64,000 nt of DNA, taken from NCBI GenBank assembly GCA_026003175.1, contig BPGT01000001.1:62001-126000 (forward strand), read 5' to 3'. The notes under the pieces were generated by a model that saw nothing but the letters and a program-made list of their open reading frames with translations, was not told the DNA's origin and did no database searches. Of this stretch, positions 18,228 to 27,378 are shown in pieces; position 1 is the first letter of the stretch, and each line of letters opens with the position of its first letter. Position numbers and translations under genes: made by a program. The DNA is from Armatimonadota bacterium. GTDB lineage: Bacteria; Armatimonadota; HRBIN16.

Positions 18228-18273
18228 GGGTGCCATCCTCCTTCCAGTATACTTGCCTGGTGTGTCCAACTGC

Positions 18274-18301
18274 AATATACCACGTCGAAAAAAAAAGTCA
18301 A
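18274..18301 (-). promoter_or_regulatory. Candidate promoter of transglutaminase-like gene 3
   Basis: On the minus strand TTGACT (18301-18296) and TATATT (18279-18274) stand 16 bp apart, with a run of nine T after the -35. The -35 lies at the end of the transposase remnant, so the promoter may be a hybrid created by the IS insertion. The leader would be about 40 nt with AGGAGG before ATG 18227. Confidence 0.5.
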
Positions 18302-18801
18302 ACCCCATCACCCACACCCGACCCCCCTGCCAACACCCCAACGCCACCACCTTCACATGCGACCGCTGCTGACGTACCTGTGCCCCACGCAAATACTGCG
18401 CCAAAAACGGTGAGGCATACCCCACGCCCGTGCCATCCACAAACACACACGGCGTCTCACGGGTCGGCGTCTCTGACGCGATGCCCTGCTGGGCAAGCCA
18501 AGTGAGCAGTTGGTGCAGGCGTTCGTCTGCAAGATGCTGCAAGCGGTAGGCGAGCGTGCCTAAGGCAGGCAGGGGTTGGTCGGGCAGCAGTTCTGGGGCG
18601 AGGGCGAACAGTAGGCGTCGGTAGGAGGCGTTTTCGCGCACTCCCAGCAAGAGGAGGGTGAGGATGAGCGCTTCGGGGTATTTGTAGGGTCGCCCGCGGC
18701 GTGGGGGCAGAGGATGGATTTGGCAGAAGCGTTGGACGATGGTGAAGATGACCTTCACCGACAGGGTAGTGAGTCTGCTTTGTGGTAGGTATCGTCGTTT
18801 C
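18284..18801 (-). mobile_element. IS remnant with 5' part of transposase (copy 2)
   Basis: About 155 codons of a DDE transposase lie in one frame from GTG 18758 or earlier: VQRFCQIHPLPPRRGRPYKY, LLLLGVRENASYRRLLFALA, HQLLTWLAQQGI, and CVFVDGTGVGY, which carries the likely first catalytic aspartate. The frame then reads VVALGCWQGGRVWVMGFD and runs directly into the promoter of the downstream gene, so the rest of the transposase is deleted. A MITE has inserted next to its 5' end. It shares ends of the GAGGGTGTTC type with other elements here. Confidence 0.78.
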
Positions 18802-18810
18802 AGGTTTTCT

Positions 18811-18996
18811 GAGGGTGTTCGAAATTGCTGGTTGAATGGATAGATAACCTAACCCCCTTGCCCCCTTCCCTGCAAGGGAAGGGGGAACGCCCCTCTCCTC
18901 GTAGGAGAGGGGACGGGGGTGAGGTAAGGCAGGGATAGCAAGAACGCCTCTCTCCTTGCGCTACAACCAACTTCTCAACAATTCTCGAACACCCTC
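18811..18996 (+). mobile_element. MITE-1 copy A
   Basis: The element is 186 bp long with imperfect terminal inverted repeats (GAGGGTGTTCGAAATTGCTG at the left, GAGGGTGTTCGAGAATTGTT read from the right). It holds two GC-rich hairpins and no ORF of note. A 9-bp target duplication AGGTTTTCT flanks it (18802-18810 and 18997-19005). It is inserted next to the IS remnant, upstream of the glycosyltransferase gene. Confidence 0.9.
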
Positions 18997-19005
18997 AGGT
19001 TTTCT

Positions 19006-19122
19006 GAGGGTGTTCAAAAAATCGGAGCAAACGTGGTATGCTCATAAACAAAAACAGATGAAGGTGGTGAGTTATGGTTTTGTGCTTTTGTGGTATGTTC
19101 AAAGGATTTTTCGAATACCCTC
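19006..19122. mobile_element. 117-bp inverted-repeat element with IS-like ends
   Basis: It begins GAGGGTGTTCAAAAAATCGG and ends as the complement of GAGGGTATTCGAAAAATCC, an 18-bp inverted repeat with two mismatches. The left end is identical to the start of IS remnant 1 at 13422. No coding capacity is seen. It is probably an internally deleted derivative of that IS. Confidence 0.65.
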
Positions 19123-19190
19123 ACAGGCTTGACAGCCGTGCTTTCTCTAGGGCACACTATGGATAGTAAAGCAAAAGGTGAAACACTTCG

Positions 19191-19883
19191 GTGCGAGATA
19201 ACCCTGTCGTCAGCATTATCATTCCGGCTTACAACGAAGCGGACTCCATCGTGCAGGCGATTGAGCGTGTGCGTGCCGTGCCCCTGCAGAAAGAGATTAT
19301 CGTGGTGGACGACGGTTCCACCGACGAAACCCCTGCCTTGCTGGCGCAACAACCCGACGTGGTAGTGCTGCGTCACGAGCGTAACATGGGCAAGGGCATG
19401 GCGATACGCACCGCCATCGCACATGCCACAGGTGATATTATCATCATTCAGGACGCCGACCTCGAATACGACCCGATGGACATCCCCCGCGTGATTGCCC
19501 CTATCGCCGAAGGCAAGGCGCAGGTGGTTTACGGTTCGCGTTTCCTCACCGCCAAACGCCCGAAGGGAATGCGCCTGCCCAACTGGCTGGTGAACCGCCT
19601 GCTGGCGGCGATGGTGCGCTGGCTCTACTGGCATCCTCTTACCGACGAAGCCACCTGTTACAAAGCCTTCCGCGCCGACCTGCTCAAGAGCGTGCCCCTC
19701 ACCTGCCAGCGGTTCGAGTTCTGCCCGGAGGTGACCGCTAAAGTCATCCGACGCGGGGTGAAGATTGTGGAAGTGCCCATCTCCTACGAAGCACGCACCA
19801 CCCTGCAGGGCAAGAAAATCCGCTGGTGGGACGGTGTGGAGGCAATCTGGACACTGCTCAAATGGCGGTGGAAGCGGTTTTGA
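19191..19883 (+). CDS. Glycosyltransferase family 2 (dolichol-phosphate mannosyltransferase-like)
   Basis: The protein has 230 residues, cytosolic, with a GT-A fold: [52 protein letters not shown], and QDADLEYDP with the metal-binding D-x-D (Asp88, Asp90). It is like the catalytic domain of DPM/DPG synthases that load mannose or glucose on polyprenyl phosphate, and has no C-terminal membrane helices. The GTG start has AAAGGTG upstream. It stands alone between mobile debris and a large secreted protein. Confidence 0.87.
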   Translation: MRDNPVVSIIIPAYNEADSIVQAIERVRAVPLQKEIIVVDDGSTDETPALLAQQPDVVVLRHERNMGKGMAIRTAIAHATGDIIIIQDADLEYDPMDIPRVIAPIAEGKAQVVYGSRFLTAKRPKGMRLPNWLVNRLLAAMVRWLYWHPLTDEATCYKAFRADLLKSVPLTCQRFEFCPEVTAKVIRRGVKIVEVPISYEARTTLQGKKIRWWDGVEAIWTLLKWRWKRF

Positions 19884-19973
19884 TCGCCCCCTTTACCTCA
19901 TCTTAACAATCTCGGGCAGGTATATCCTCACAAGGAGCGAACTGGTTGTACTGGCTGACGAAGCGTTCCTATC

Positions 19974-20111
19974 TGGAGGGCGAGGCTCCTGCCGAGTCGT
20001 TATATCCCACCTGCAGTCCGCCCGCAGGCAGGGGGACACAATGCTCCTCCCCGCTTGCGGGGAGGTAGGGTGGGGCACGTGTTTCGGCTCACCGGGAGGT
20101 TCGCCCGCCAG
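19974..20111. repeat. 138-bp inverted-repeat element (repeat family 3), copy 1
   Basis: It starts TGGAGGGCGAGGCTCCTGCC and ends with a degenerate complement of that sequence. The interior has a CCTCCCCGCTTGCGGGGAGG hairpin. A copy of the same length is at 39292-39429. It fills most of the 309-bp gap between the glycosyltransferase and the YncE/phosphatase gene; no gene is seen there. Confidence 0.65.
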
Positions 20112-20192
20112 AGTAGCAAAGCGAAGTTTCCGTTTGACAAAGCACTACACGATGACAGAGGGTGACCCTTTGCACAAGGAGGAGCACAACTT

Positions 20193-22907
20193 ATGCGTCT
20201 GATAATTGCTCTGGCACTGGTGATAGTGACCTCTTACCGTGTCATAGCCGCCCCCACGCGGGTGGACCGTTTCATGTTGCAAACACCCGCCGGCGAACGT
20301 ACCGCACAAATCAACCCCGATGGCGTCACCATCCTGCCCAATGGACGCCTGCTCACCCCGCGCGGTAAGCAGATTCGCGTCGCCCCGCATCCATACGGCA
20401 TGACCCTGAGCGCGGACGGCAAGGTGCTGGTGACGGTGAATGGCGGTACGGCTCCGTTTTCACTCAGCATCATCCGCAATCCCGACAGCGATAATCCTCA
20501 GGTCACCCAGATACCGCCTTCGGTGAACACGGAGAAAGAGGTTCTTCCCGCCACCTTCATCGGTGCGGCAGTGGATACCGGGCGAGACCGCCTGTACGCC
20601 TCTGGAGGGAACGACGGCAGCGTCATCGTCTTTCGCCTCAGCACCGGGGAGCGGCTGGAGCGCATCGACCTGAGCACCGAAGAGCATCCCGATGCCTTCA
20701 CCACCGATATCGCCCTCTCGCCAGATGGACGCTGGCTGTACGTGCTGGACCTTGCCAATTATCGCCTGGTGGTGCTGGACACGAGCACGCTGAAGGCTGT
20801 CGCCTCGGTGGGGGTAGGACGCAACCCCTTCGCGCTGGCACTGACGGCAGACGGCTCCCGGGCGTACGTGGCGAATATCGGCACTTTCCAGTACTCGCTG
20901 ATAGAGACCCGACCGGGCGATGACCCGCGCGGCATCCCCTTCCCACCCTTCGGCTATCCCTCGCGGGAAGCGAAAGAAGGTACGGTCGTGGACGGCAGGC
21001 GCGTGCCCGGACTGGGCGACCCCAACGTGCCTGAAGCCTGCTCGGTGTGGGGGATCGATCTTTCCAACCCCACCCAGCCGCAGGTGGTGGTGAAGATAAA
21101 GACGGGTTTGCTGGTGGGCGAGTCCATCGGGGGCAGTGCACCTGCTGCGCTGGCGGTATCGCGGGATACCGTCTATGTCAGCAACTCCACGAACGACACG
21201 GTGGAGGCATACGATATCCGCACGCATCGTCGAAAGTGGCGCACTCTGCTGACGCCGGTGCCGTTCTTGCGTCACCTGCGCGGTGTTGCGCCGTTCGGGC
21301 TCGCGCTCTCACCTGATGGCAAGCGGCTGTATGTCGCGGAGTCGGGCATCAATGCGGTAGGCGTGCTGGATGCGCGCACAGGCAGGGTGCTGGGGCATAT
21401 CCCTGTGTGCTGGTATCCGTCGCGCGTGTGTGTCTCCTCCGACGGGAAGCGATTGTACGTAGCGAACGCTAAAGGCTTCGGCGCGGGACCCAATGGCGGC
21501 GTCCACTTCACGCCCGGTCCCGAAGGACGCAACATCGGCAGGCTGATGAAGGGCACCGTATCGCTGATGGATACTCCCTCCGACCGTGAATTGCGTGAAA
21601 TGACCCGTCGCGTGGTGGAGAACAACGGTTTGGTGCCCGTGAAAGTGAACCGACCAAAGGGACACCCTGTGCCCACAGTAGCTGGGGTACCCTCTGACAA
21701 GATTCGGTATGTGGTCTTCATCGCGAAGGAGAACCGCACCTTTGACGAGGTTTTCGGCGACCTTCCCGGCGTCAACGGAGAGCCCACGCTGGCGCGGTTC
21801 GGGCTCAACCGCAAAGTGGGCGAGCACGAGGGCGTAAACGTGATGCCCAACCACCGCGCTCTGGCACAACGCTTCGCCACCAGCGACAATTTCTACGTGG
21901 ATAGCGACCACTCGGCGGATGGGCATCGCTGGCTGGTAGGTGTCTACCCCAACCACTGGGTGGAGACCATCACCTCGGCAGGCTATGGTGGCGGGGCAGA
22001 TTTCCGAGAGAGCAAGGCGCCCGGACGGCTTGCGTTTTTCCAGTCGAACTCTGCCCTGACACCGGAAGACTATCTGGAGCACGGCTCGATGTGGGAGCAC
22101 CTGCACCGCAACGGCGTGACCTTCCGCAACTACGGCGAAGGCTTCGAGTTCGCTGGCAGCTCAGCAGACGAGGATACAAAACCCACAGGCATCCGCGAAA
22201 TTGTGAACATTCCGATGCCGCAGGTGCTGTACGAAAACACCTGCCGCGAATACCCCGAATACAACACCAATATCCCCGACCAGTATCGTGCCGATCAGTT
22301 CCTCAAGGAGTTTCGCGAGAAATACCTCTCTGGCAAGGAACCGTTACCCCGCTTCCTGTACATCTACCTGCCCAATGACCACGGCGGGAGGATACGTGCT
22401 GAGAAAGGCTATCCCTACCTCGAATCCTACATGGCGGACAACGACCTCGCACTGGGCAGGGTGATCGAGGCGTTATCACACAGCCCCTGGTGGAAAGAGA
22501 TGGCGATTTTCATCACCGAAGACGACGCACAAGCTGGTATTGACCATGTGGACGCGCATCGCAGCATCCTGCTGGTGGCCAGCCCCTGGGCAAAAAGGGG
22601 CTATGTCTCGCACCGGCAAAGCAGCATCGCCAGCATCATGAAGACCATGTACCTGATACTAGGCATTCCTTACCTGAATCTGTACGACGCGGCAGCGAAC
22701 GACCTGGCGGACATGTTCAGCACCGAGCCGGACTTCACACCCTATAAAGCGCTGCCGGTAGACCCGCGCATCTTTGACCCGGAGAAGGCGAAAGACCCAA
22801 GTGACCCGGACTATCGCAAGGCGCGTCTGGAACCTTCGCCCGCGTTGGATGCGCTGGAAGAGGCAATTCGGCAGCAAGAAGAGTGGGAACGAGCGCAGGG
22901 GAACTAA
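20193..22907 (+). CDS. Bifunctional YncE-type beta-propeller/alkaline phosphatase-family protein
   Basis: The 904-residue exported protein has a signal peptide (MRLIIALALVIVTSYRVIAA) and AAGGAGGAGC before the ATG. Residues about 45-440 are a beta-propeller with repeated blades (PYGMTLSADGKVLVTVNGG, IALSPDGRWLYVLD, PFALALTADGSRAYVAN, FGLALSPDGKRLYVAE, RVCVSSDGKRLYVANAK). Residues about 500-860 are a phosphoesterase domain (VVFIAKENRTFDEVFGDLPG, FITEDDAQAGIDHVDAH, IASIMKTMYLILGIP). This fusion is known from many bacteria with this two-domain name. Its substrate is not known. Confidence 0.9.
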   Translation: MRLIIALALVIVTSYRVIAAPTRVDRFMLQTPAGERTAQINPDGVTILPNGRLLTPRGKQIRVAPHPYGMTLSADGKVLVTVNGGTAPFSLSIIRNPDSDNPQVTQIPPSVNTEKEVLPATFIGAAVDTGRDRLYASGGNDGSVIVFRLSTGERLERIDLSTEEHPDAFTTDIALSPDGRWLYVLDLANYRLVVLDTSTLKAVASVGVGRNPFALALTADGSRAYVANIGTFQYSLIETRPGDDPRGIPFPPFGYPSREAKEGTVVDGRRVPGLGDPNVPEACSVWGIDLSNPTQPQVVVKIKTGLLVGESIGGSAPAALAVSRDTVYVSNSTNDTVEAYDIRTHRRKWRTLLTPVPFLRHLRGVAPFGLALSPDGKRLYVAESGINAVGVLDARTGRVLGHIPVCWYPSRVCVSSDGKRLYVANAKGFGAGPNGGVHFTPGPEGRNIGRLMKGTVSLMDTPSDRELREMTRRVVENNGLVPVKVNRPKGHPVPTVAGVPSDKIRYVVFIAKENRTFDEVFGDLPGVNGEPTLARFGLNRKVGEHEGVNVMPNHRALAQRFATSDNFYVDSDHSADGHRWLVGVYPNHWVETITSAGYGGGADFRESKAPGRLAFFQSNSALTPEDYLEHGSMWEHLHRNGVTFRNYGEGFEFAGSSADEDTKPTGIREIVNIPMPQVLYENTCREYPEYNTNIPDQYRADQFLKEFREKYLSGKEPLPRFLYIYLPNDHGGRIRAEKGYPYLESYMADNDLALGRVIEALSHSPWWKEMAIFITEDDAQAGIDHVDAHRSILLVASPWAKRGYVSHRQSSIASIMKTMYLILGIPYLNLYDAAANDLADMFSTEPDFTPYKALPVDPRIFDPEKAKDPSDPDYRKARLEPSPALDALEEAIRQQEEWERAQGN

Positions 22908-23130
22908 ACCTCTTCCGGTTCTATACCCCGTTCCCGCAGACGCTGTGCCCGCTGCTCCGCCTGCTCCATGCGCTGGCGCAACTCCACGCGGGGTGTGAAC
23001 CGTTCCCCATCGGGACGGTACAGCACCAGCTCACCCTCCTCGAGGGCAAACCGCGTGCCCAAACGAGGGCTCACCCAATCCTGCATCTCCTCTAAAAGAC
23101 ACCAGGAGGCGAAGGAATCAGCACCTTCGC
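22904..23130 (-). pseudogene. Uma2-type endonuclease C-terminal remnant
   Basis: A short open stretch on the minus strand reads LLEEMQDWVSPRLGTRF, LVLYRPDGERFTPRVELRQ and MEQAEQRAQRLRERGIEPEE. This is the tail typical of Uma2 (DUF820) proteins, where a short beta region is followed by an Ala/Glu/Gln/Arg coiled coil. The nuclease core is missing. The rest of the spacer up to 23212 shows nothing recognisable. Confidence 0.5.
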
Positions 23131-23212
23131 ATCTTGGTGTGAGTTATGCTGCATCGGCTCGGCAGAAGCTTCGTCCTTCCTGTAGCCGCAAGCTTTAGAC
23201 TGCGCCAACCCG

Positions 23213-23794
23213 TTACGGCTCTATCTTCGTGCCCAGCACCTGCAGGAACTTCGCCAGCCAGTCGGGATGTGCGGGCCACGCAGGCGCGGTGACCAGGTTA
23301 CCGTCCACCACTGCCTTATCCACCGGAATGTCCACGTATTCGCCACCCGCAGCGTTCACCTCAGGTCCCACCGCAGGATAGGCAGATGCTTTCTTGCCCT
23401 TTAATGCTCCCGCGGCGGCAAGCAGTTGCGCTCCGTGACAGATCGCGGCGATGGGCTTGCCCGACTCGGCAAAGTGCTTCACGATGTGAATCACGCGGGG
23501 GTTGAGGCGAATGTACTCCGGTGCGCGCCCACCCGGGATAACCAGCGCATCGTACTGCTCGGGGTTCACCTCGTCGAAAGCGTAGTTCAGGGTGAAGTTG
23601 TGCCCGGGTTTCTCGCTGTAGGTCTGGTCACCCTCGAAGTCGTGTACTGCGGTGCGCACCTTGTCGCCCGCCTTCTTGCCGGGGCATACCGCGTGCACCT
23701 GATGTCCCACCATCAGCAGTGCCTGAAACGGAACCATCACCTCATAGTCTTCCACATAGTCGCCGACCAGCATCAGAATGCGTTTGGCTGCCAT
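23213..23794 (-). CDS. DJ-1/PfpI family protein
   Basis: The protein has 193 residues from ATG 23794, which has AAGGAGGG upstream. The fold markers are [36 protein letters not shown] and [20 protein letters not shown], with the nucleophile Cys119 followed by His120 (nucleophile elbow). DJ-1/PfpI members include peptidases, glyoxalases and deglycases; the length and the [17 protein letters not shown] segment suit the general PfpI-like subgroup. It is cytosolic and encoded alone. Confidence 0.9.
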   Translation of the reverse strand: MAAKRILMLVGDYVEDYEVMVPFQALLMVGHQVHAVCPGKKAGDKVRTAVHDFEGDQTYSEKPGHNFTLNYAFDEVNPEQYDALVIPGGRAPEYIRLNPRVIHIVKHFAESGKPIAAICHGAQLLAAAGALKGKKASAYPAVGPEVNAAGGEYVDIPVDKAVVDGNLVTAPAWPAHPDWLAKFLQVLGTKIEP

Positions 23795-23832
23795 TGCCAA
23801 AACCCTCCTTCTCTCCAGAGTTGCCTAATCAC

Positions 23833-23862
23833 ATTATATCGCAAAAGGCAAAGGGGTAGTAA
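23833..23862 (-). promoter_or_regulatory. Candidate promoter of the DJ-1/PfpI gene
   Basis: A TATAAT box (minus strand, 23838-23833) stands 40 bp upstream of the start. A weak TTACTA lies 18 bp further up. No stronger -35 is seen. Confidence 0.35.
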
Positions 23863-23917
23863 ATGGTACTAAGCGAACTATCATTGGCTACCGATAATTG
23901 CGGCGGAGGTCGATACC

Positions 23918-25645
23918 ATGCACAAGGCACGTTTGCGTATAGGCGAAATCTTACTGCAAATGGGTTACATCACTCAAGAGCAGCTGCAAGAGGCTCTTGA
24001 GCTGCAGCGGAGCACCCGAGAGCTATTGGGCGAAGTCTTGATTCGACTTGGGTATATCACCAGTGAGCAGCTGGCGCAGGCACAAGCTTTCCAGTTCGGG
24101 GTAGAGTATGAACGTGTCAATCTCAACAGCATCCCCCAGGATGTCCGCAACCTGGTGCCTGCCTATCTGGCGCGACGACTGGGCGTGCTGCCTCTGCGCA
24201 AGGATAAACACCGTCTGATAGTCGCGATGCTGAACCCAGTGGACATTGTAGCACGTGACGACCTACAGCGTATCACAGGATGTTATATCAAACCTGTTTA
24301 TACTGCCCCCGAAGTGCTGCAGCAGGCGATAGACCTCTTCTACGCCTCTGACATCGTGCATGATTCTCTGCCCTCCACCCAAGAAGAGAGTGTGCAGCTG
24401 CTGCAGCCCGAGGATTACACCCTCGAGGAAATTGACCACGTAGAGCAACTGGTACAGCAGGCTCCCGTGGTGCGACTAGTGAACGAGATTCTGTTGCAGG
24501 CGGTCAAGATGGGCGCAAGCGACATTCACTTCGAACCCAAGCGCAAGGGGCTGCGCTTGCGCTATCGCATTGACGGAGAGCTTGTGGAGGTCCGCAATAT
24601 CCCTTTGTCGATGATGCAGGCAGTCATCGCACGGGTCAAGGTGCTGGCTGACCTCAACCTAACCGAACGCAGACTGCCTCAGGACGGCAGATTCTCTTTC
24701 CAGGTAGAGGCAAGGCGCATCGATGTGCGTGTTTCCACTCTGCCCAACCAGCACGGCGAGCGCGTCGTACTGCGCCTGCTCAACAATAGTCAGGTCAACT
24801 ACCGTCTGGACGCGCTGGGCTTCTCCGAGGTCAACCTGCAACGCTTCCGTTCGCTGATTCATCAGCCGTATGGGATGATACTGATTACAGGACCTACTGG
24901 TTCGGGCAAGACCACCACCCTGTACGCCACTCTGCACCAAATCTCACGTCCAGAGATTAACATCATGACTTGCGAAGATCCCATTGAGTACGAAATCGAA
25001 GAGATTAGCCAGTCTAACGTGAACGAAAAAGTGGGTTTGACCTTCGCCACCCAGCTGCGCTCTATCTTGAGGCAAGACCCCGACGTGGTGCTGGTGGGTG
25101 AGATACGCGACAGAGAAACCGCTGAGATAGCATGTCGTGCTTCTCTCACTGGACATTTGGTACTTTCCACCCTACACACCAATGATGCTGCCTCGGCGAT
25201 ACCTCGACTCATCGATATGGGGGTGGAACCGTTCCTGATCAGCTCTTCGCTCATAGGGGTCGTTGGGCAGAGACTATTGCGTCGCCTGTGTACATCCTGT
25301 CGTTATCCGGATATTCCCTCCCCAGAAGAACGTGCTATGCTGGCGGGTGACGTGCTGCAGGTGTATCGCGCTAGAGGATGTCGTGCCTGCTTGCAGCGGG
25401 GATACAGCGGCCGTATCGCAGTGCACGAGGTGCTGCTCGTTAACGAGCCGATACGCCAGCTTATCCTGCAGCGTGCGGAGGCAGGGCGCATCCTCACTGA
25501 GGCAGTGCGTGATGGCATGATAACGATGCAACAGGATGCGCTGCAGAAGGCACTGGCAGGTATAACCAGCTTGCAGGAGGTTATCAGCAAAGTGGGACTT
25601 CCAGACAGGTACACGCTGGAAGAGATACCATCGCTTGCTGCTTGA
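23918..25645 (+). CDS. Type II secretion/type IV pilus assembly ATPase (GspE/PilB)
   Basis: The 575-residue cytosolic hexameric ATPase powers assembly of pili or pseudopili. Domains in order: two N-terminal GspE/MshEN-like motifs (RIGEILLQMGYITQEQLQEA and GEVLIRLGYITSEQLAQAQA), a linker domain, and the ATPase core. Walker A is GPTGSGKTT (325-333); the Asp box, DPDVVLVGEIRDRETAEIA and the His box (GHLVLSTLHTND) follow. A zinc-binding pair CTSCRYP and CRACLQRGYSGR is present. The partner platform genes are 18 kb away (3626-6054), so the machinery is not in one operon. Confidence 0.93.
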   Translation: MHKARLRIGEILLQMGYITQEQLQEALELQRSTRELLGEVLIRLGYITSEQLAQAQAFQFGVEYERVNLNSIPQDVRNLVPAYLARRLGVLPLRKDKHRLIVAMLNPVDIVARDDLQRITGCYIKPVYTAPEVLQQAIDLFYASDIVHDSLPSTQEESVQLLQPEDYTLEEIDHVEQLVQQAPVVRLVNEILLQAVKMGASDIHFEPKRKGLRLRYRIDGELVEVRNIPLSMMQAVIARVKVLADLNLTERRLPQDGRFSFQVEARRIDVRVSTLPNQHGERVVLRLLNNSQVNYRLDALGFSEVNLQRFRSLIHQPYGMILITGPTGSGKTTTLYATLHQISRPEINIMTCEDPIEYEIEEISQSNVNEKVGLTFATQLRSILRQDPDVVLVGEIRDRETAEIACRASLTGHLVLSTLHTNDAASAIPRLIDMGVEPFLISSSLIGVVGQRLLRRLCTSCRYPDIPSPEERAMLAGDVLQVYRARGCRACLQRGYSGRIAVHEVLLVNEPIRQLILQRAEAGRILTEAVRDGMITMQQDALQKALAGITSLQEVISKVGLPDRYTLEEIPSLAA

Positions 25646-25657
25646 CACTGTCCCCCA

Positions 25658-25843
25658 CTACTACTCTGTCAAGGCTAAATGATGTTGTTATAGGCACCCG
25701 GTGACCGGAAGGTGCGGGCAACATAGGCACTTCTCCTCGGGGGTTGATAACCTGCGTGAGCAGGTTTCGTCCCCTGTTGCCCGCGATTTTCAATTGCCGG
25801 GACAACACCAACATCTTCAGGCAAAGGTCTGACAGACTACTAG
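25658..25843. mobile_element. MITE-2 copy 1
   Basis: The element is 186 bp with inverted ends (CTACTACTCTGTCAAGG at the left, CTAGTAGTCTGTCAGACC read from the right). It contains nested inverted repeats: GCGGGCAAC with GTTGCCCGC, and AACCTGCGTGAGCAGGTT. A copy in opposite orientation is at 48744-48930. It fills the gap between the GspE and DegT genes. Confidence 0.75.
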
Positions 25844-25903
25844 AGGACACCTGCTACCAGAGAGCGAAGCGTACAGGCAAAAGGTTTGCTGGAGGGATGC
25901 CCG

Positions 25904-27196
25904 ATGAGCGACCAACTCGCTCTCTTTGGGGGAAGTCCCGCTGTTTCCTCGCCCGTGCTGGACCTTTGGCAGCCGCCGAAAGAGGAGATGAAGCGCGCCG
26001 TTTGCGAACTGATTGATGCCGATTTTCTCTCCGGTTCGGGCACAGGTCTTCCCAAACAGTTCGAAGAGGAGTTCCGGCAATACGTGGGAGCACAGTATTG
26101 CCTCTCGGTGAACCACGGCTCCACTGCCCTCGCTAGCGCGTTCTTCGCACTGCGGGTGGGTCCCGGCGACGAGTTTATCACCCCCACGTTAGGCTATATC
26201 GGCACCTATGGCGGAGCCTTGCACATGGGTGCGCGACCAGTATTTTGCGATATCGATCCCCACACGCTCCTGGCAGACCCCGACGACATCGAGAAACGCA
26301 TCACACCTCGCACCAAAGCGATTGTGCCTATCCACCTCTTCGGCAACGTGTGTGAGATGGACGCCCTGCGGGACATCAGCGATCGACACGGCATCCCGAT
26401 TATCGAGGACGCGGCCCACGCGCACGGCGCAGAGTGGGATGGGGTGAAAGTGGGCAGCATCTCCGACCTCACCTGCTTCAGCCTGCAAGGTTCGCCTCCT
26501 TACGGCAAACCGATATGCGGTGGCGAAGGCGGGCTGGTCACCACCAATAACCGCGAATACTACGAGCGGATGCTGGTACATTGCCACCTGCACCGCGTCG
26601 GCATCACCGAGGAACTCACCCTGCCGGAATACCGCGAGCTGGACTCGCAAGTGTTGGGGCAGAAATGGCGAGCGCACCCCCTCGCGTTGGCTATCGCGCG
26701 GGTGACCATGCAGTCGCTGGACTACCGCAACGCCAAACGTGCCGAGTTCCGCCAGAAAGTGTTCGAGGCTCTGCAGGGAATGCCCGGCATCGAGCCGGTA
26801 CGCTCCTACCCCAAAGCCAAACCGGCGGGATTCTACACGGGGCATCCGCTGGTGTACCACCCCGAACAGCTGCATGGACTGCCTGCTCAGCGATTCGTAC
26901 AAGCTTTGAAAGCAGAGGGCGTGCCGGTATCCCTCTATGGCAGAAAGCTGGAGCACCAAAAGACTATCTTTCGCAAGGGTTTCGACCTGTGGGGGCACGG
27001 CAGGGGACCGCTCGGCGGTGAGTTTTTCGGTTTGCCGCCGTTCGAGGGATACAAAGACGGCGACTTCCCACAGGCGGAGAAGGTAGCGGGTAACATCCTG
27101 CATATTCGCCCGATTATCGAACCGGCGGAAGGACTGGTAGAGCAAATCGCCCAAGCGTTCGCGAAGGTGATCGCACACCACCAGGAACTGCAGTGA
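25904..27196 (+). CDS. DegT/DnrJ/EryC1/StrS-family aminotransferase
   Basis: The protein has 430 residues from ATG 25904 (GGAGG 7 bp upstream). It is a PLP enzyme of the sugar-aminotransferase family: VGAQYCLSVNHGSTALASAF, PIHLFGNVCEMDALRDI, PIIEDAAHAHGAEWDGVKVG. The Schiff-base lysine is most likely Lys202 in YGKPICGGEGG, at the usual spacing before GEGG. Five extra residues (SPPYG) stand between the CFSLQG strand and this lysine. Family members make amino sugars for surface glycans or antibiotics. No other amino-sugar gene is adjacent, so the substrate is open. Confidence 0.88.
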   Translation: MSDQLALFGGSPAVSSPVLDLWQPPKEEMKRAVCELIDADFLSGSGTGLPKQFEEEFRQYVGAQYCLSVNHGSTALASAFFALRVGPGDEFITPTLGYIGTYGGALHMGARPVFCDIDPHTLLADPDDIEKRITPRTKAIVPIHLFGNVCEMDALRDISDRHGIPIIEDAAHAHGAEWDGVKVGSISDLTCFSLQGSPPYGKPICGGEGGLVTTNNREYYERMLVHCHLHRVGITEELTLPEYRELDSQVLGQKWRAHPLALAIARVTMQSLDYRNAKRAEFRQKVFEALQGMPGIEPVRSYPKAKPAGFYTGHPLVYHPEQLHGLPAQRFVQALKAEGVPVSLYGRKLEHQKTIFRKGFDLWGHGRGPLGGEFFGLPPFEGYKDGDFPQAEKVAGNILHIRPIIEPAEGLVEQIAQAFAKVIAHHQELQ

Positions 27197-27222
27197 GCCT
27201 CTCGGCAGTCAGGCTCGTTTTT
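27195..27222 (+). terminator. Rho-independent terminator after the aminotransferase gene
   Basis: GAGCCT, a 10-base loop, AGGCTC, then GTTTTT. The stem begins in the stop codon region. The remaining spacer to 27378 holds another possible stem (CAGAAAGG with CCTCCTTTCTG) but no gene. Confidence 0.7.
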
Positions 27223-27378
27223 GCCCGCAGGGCGAAACAGAAAGGGGGGTCGGATCTGGGCAGGCTGTTGATACCCGGCGAACCTCCTTTCTGCCTGCTG
27301 TAGAAGAGAGTTCTGCCCCCCCAGCGGGGAACCGCGGGGTGGTTGTTTGGGCTGAGAAGAGGACGAACGGTGCCGAAT

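Noticed and set aside
18284-18758. Long N-terminal extension of the transglutaminase-3 gene
   Set aside because: This part is homologous to the IS transposase at 13422-13800 and a good ribosome binding site with signal peptide lies downstream at 18227.
19014-19634. 206-residue open frame on the minus strand
   Set aside because: Opposite the glycosyltransferase gene, extending into the 117-bp mobile element.
27223-27378. Riboswitch or small RNA between DegT and M48 genes
   Set aside because: A CAGAAAGG/CCTCCTTTCTG stem is present but no known consensus was recognised and no gene starts from it.
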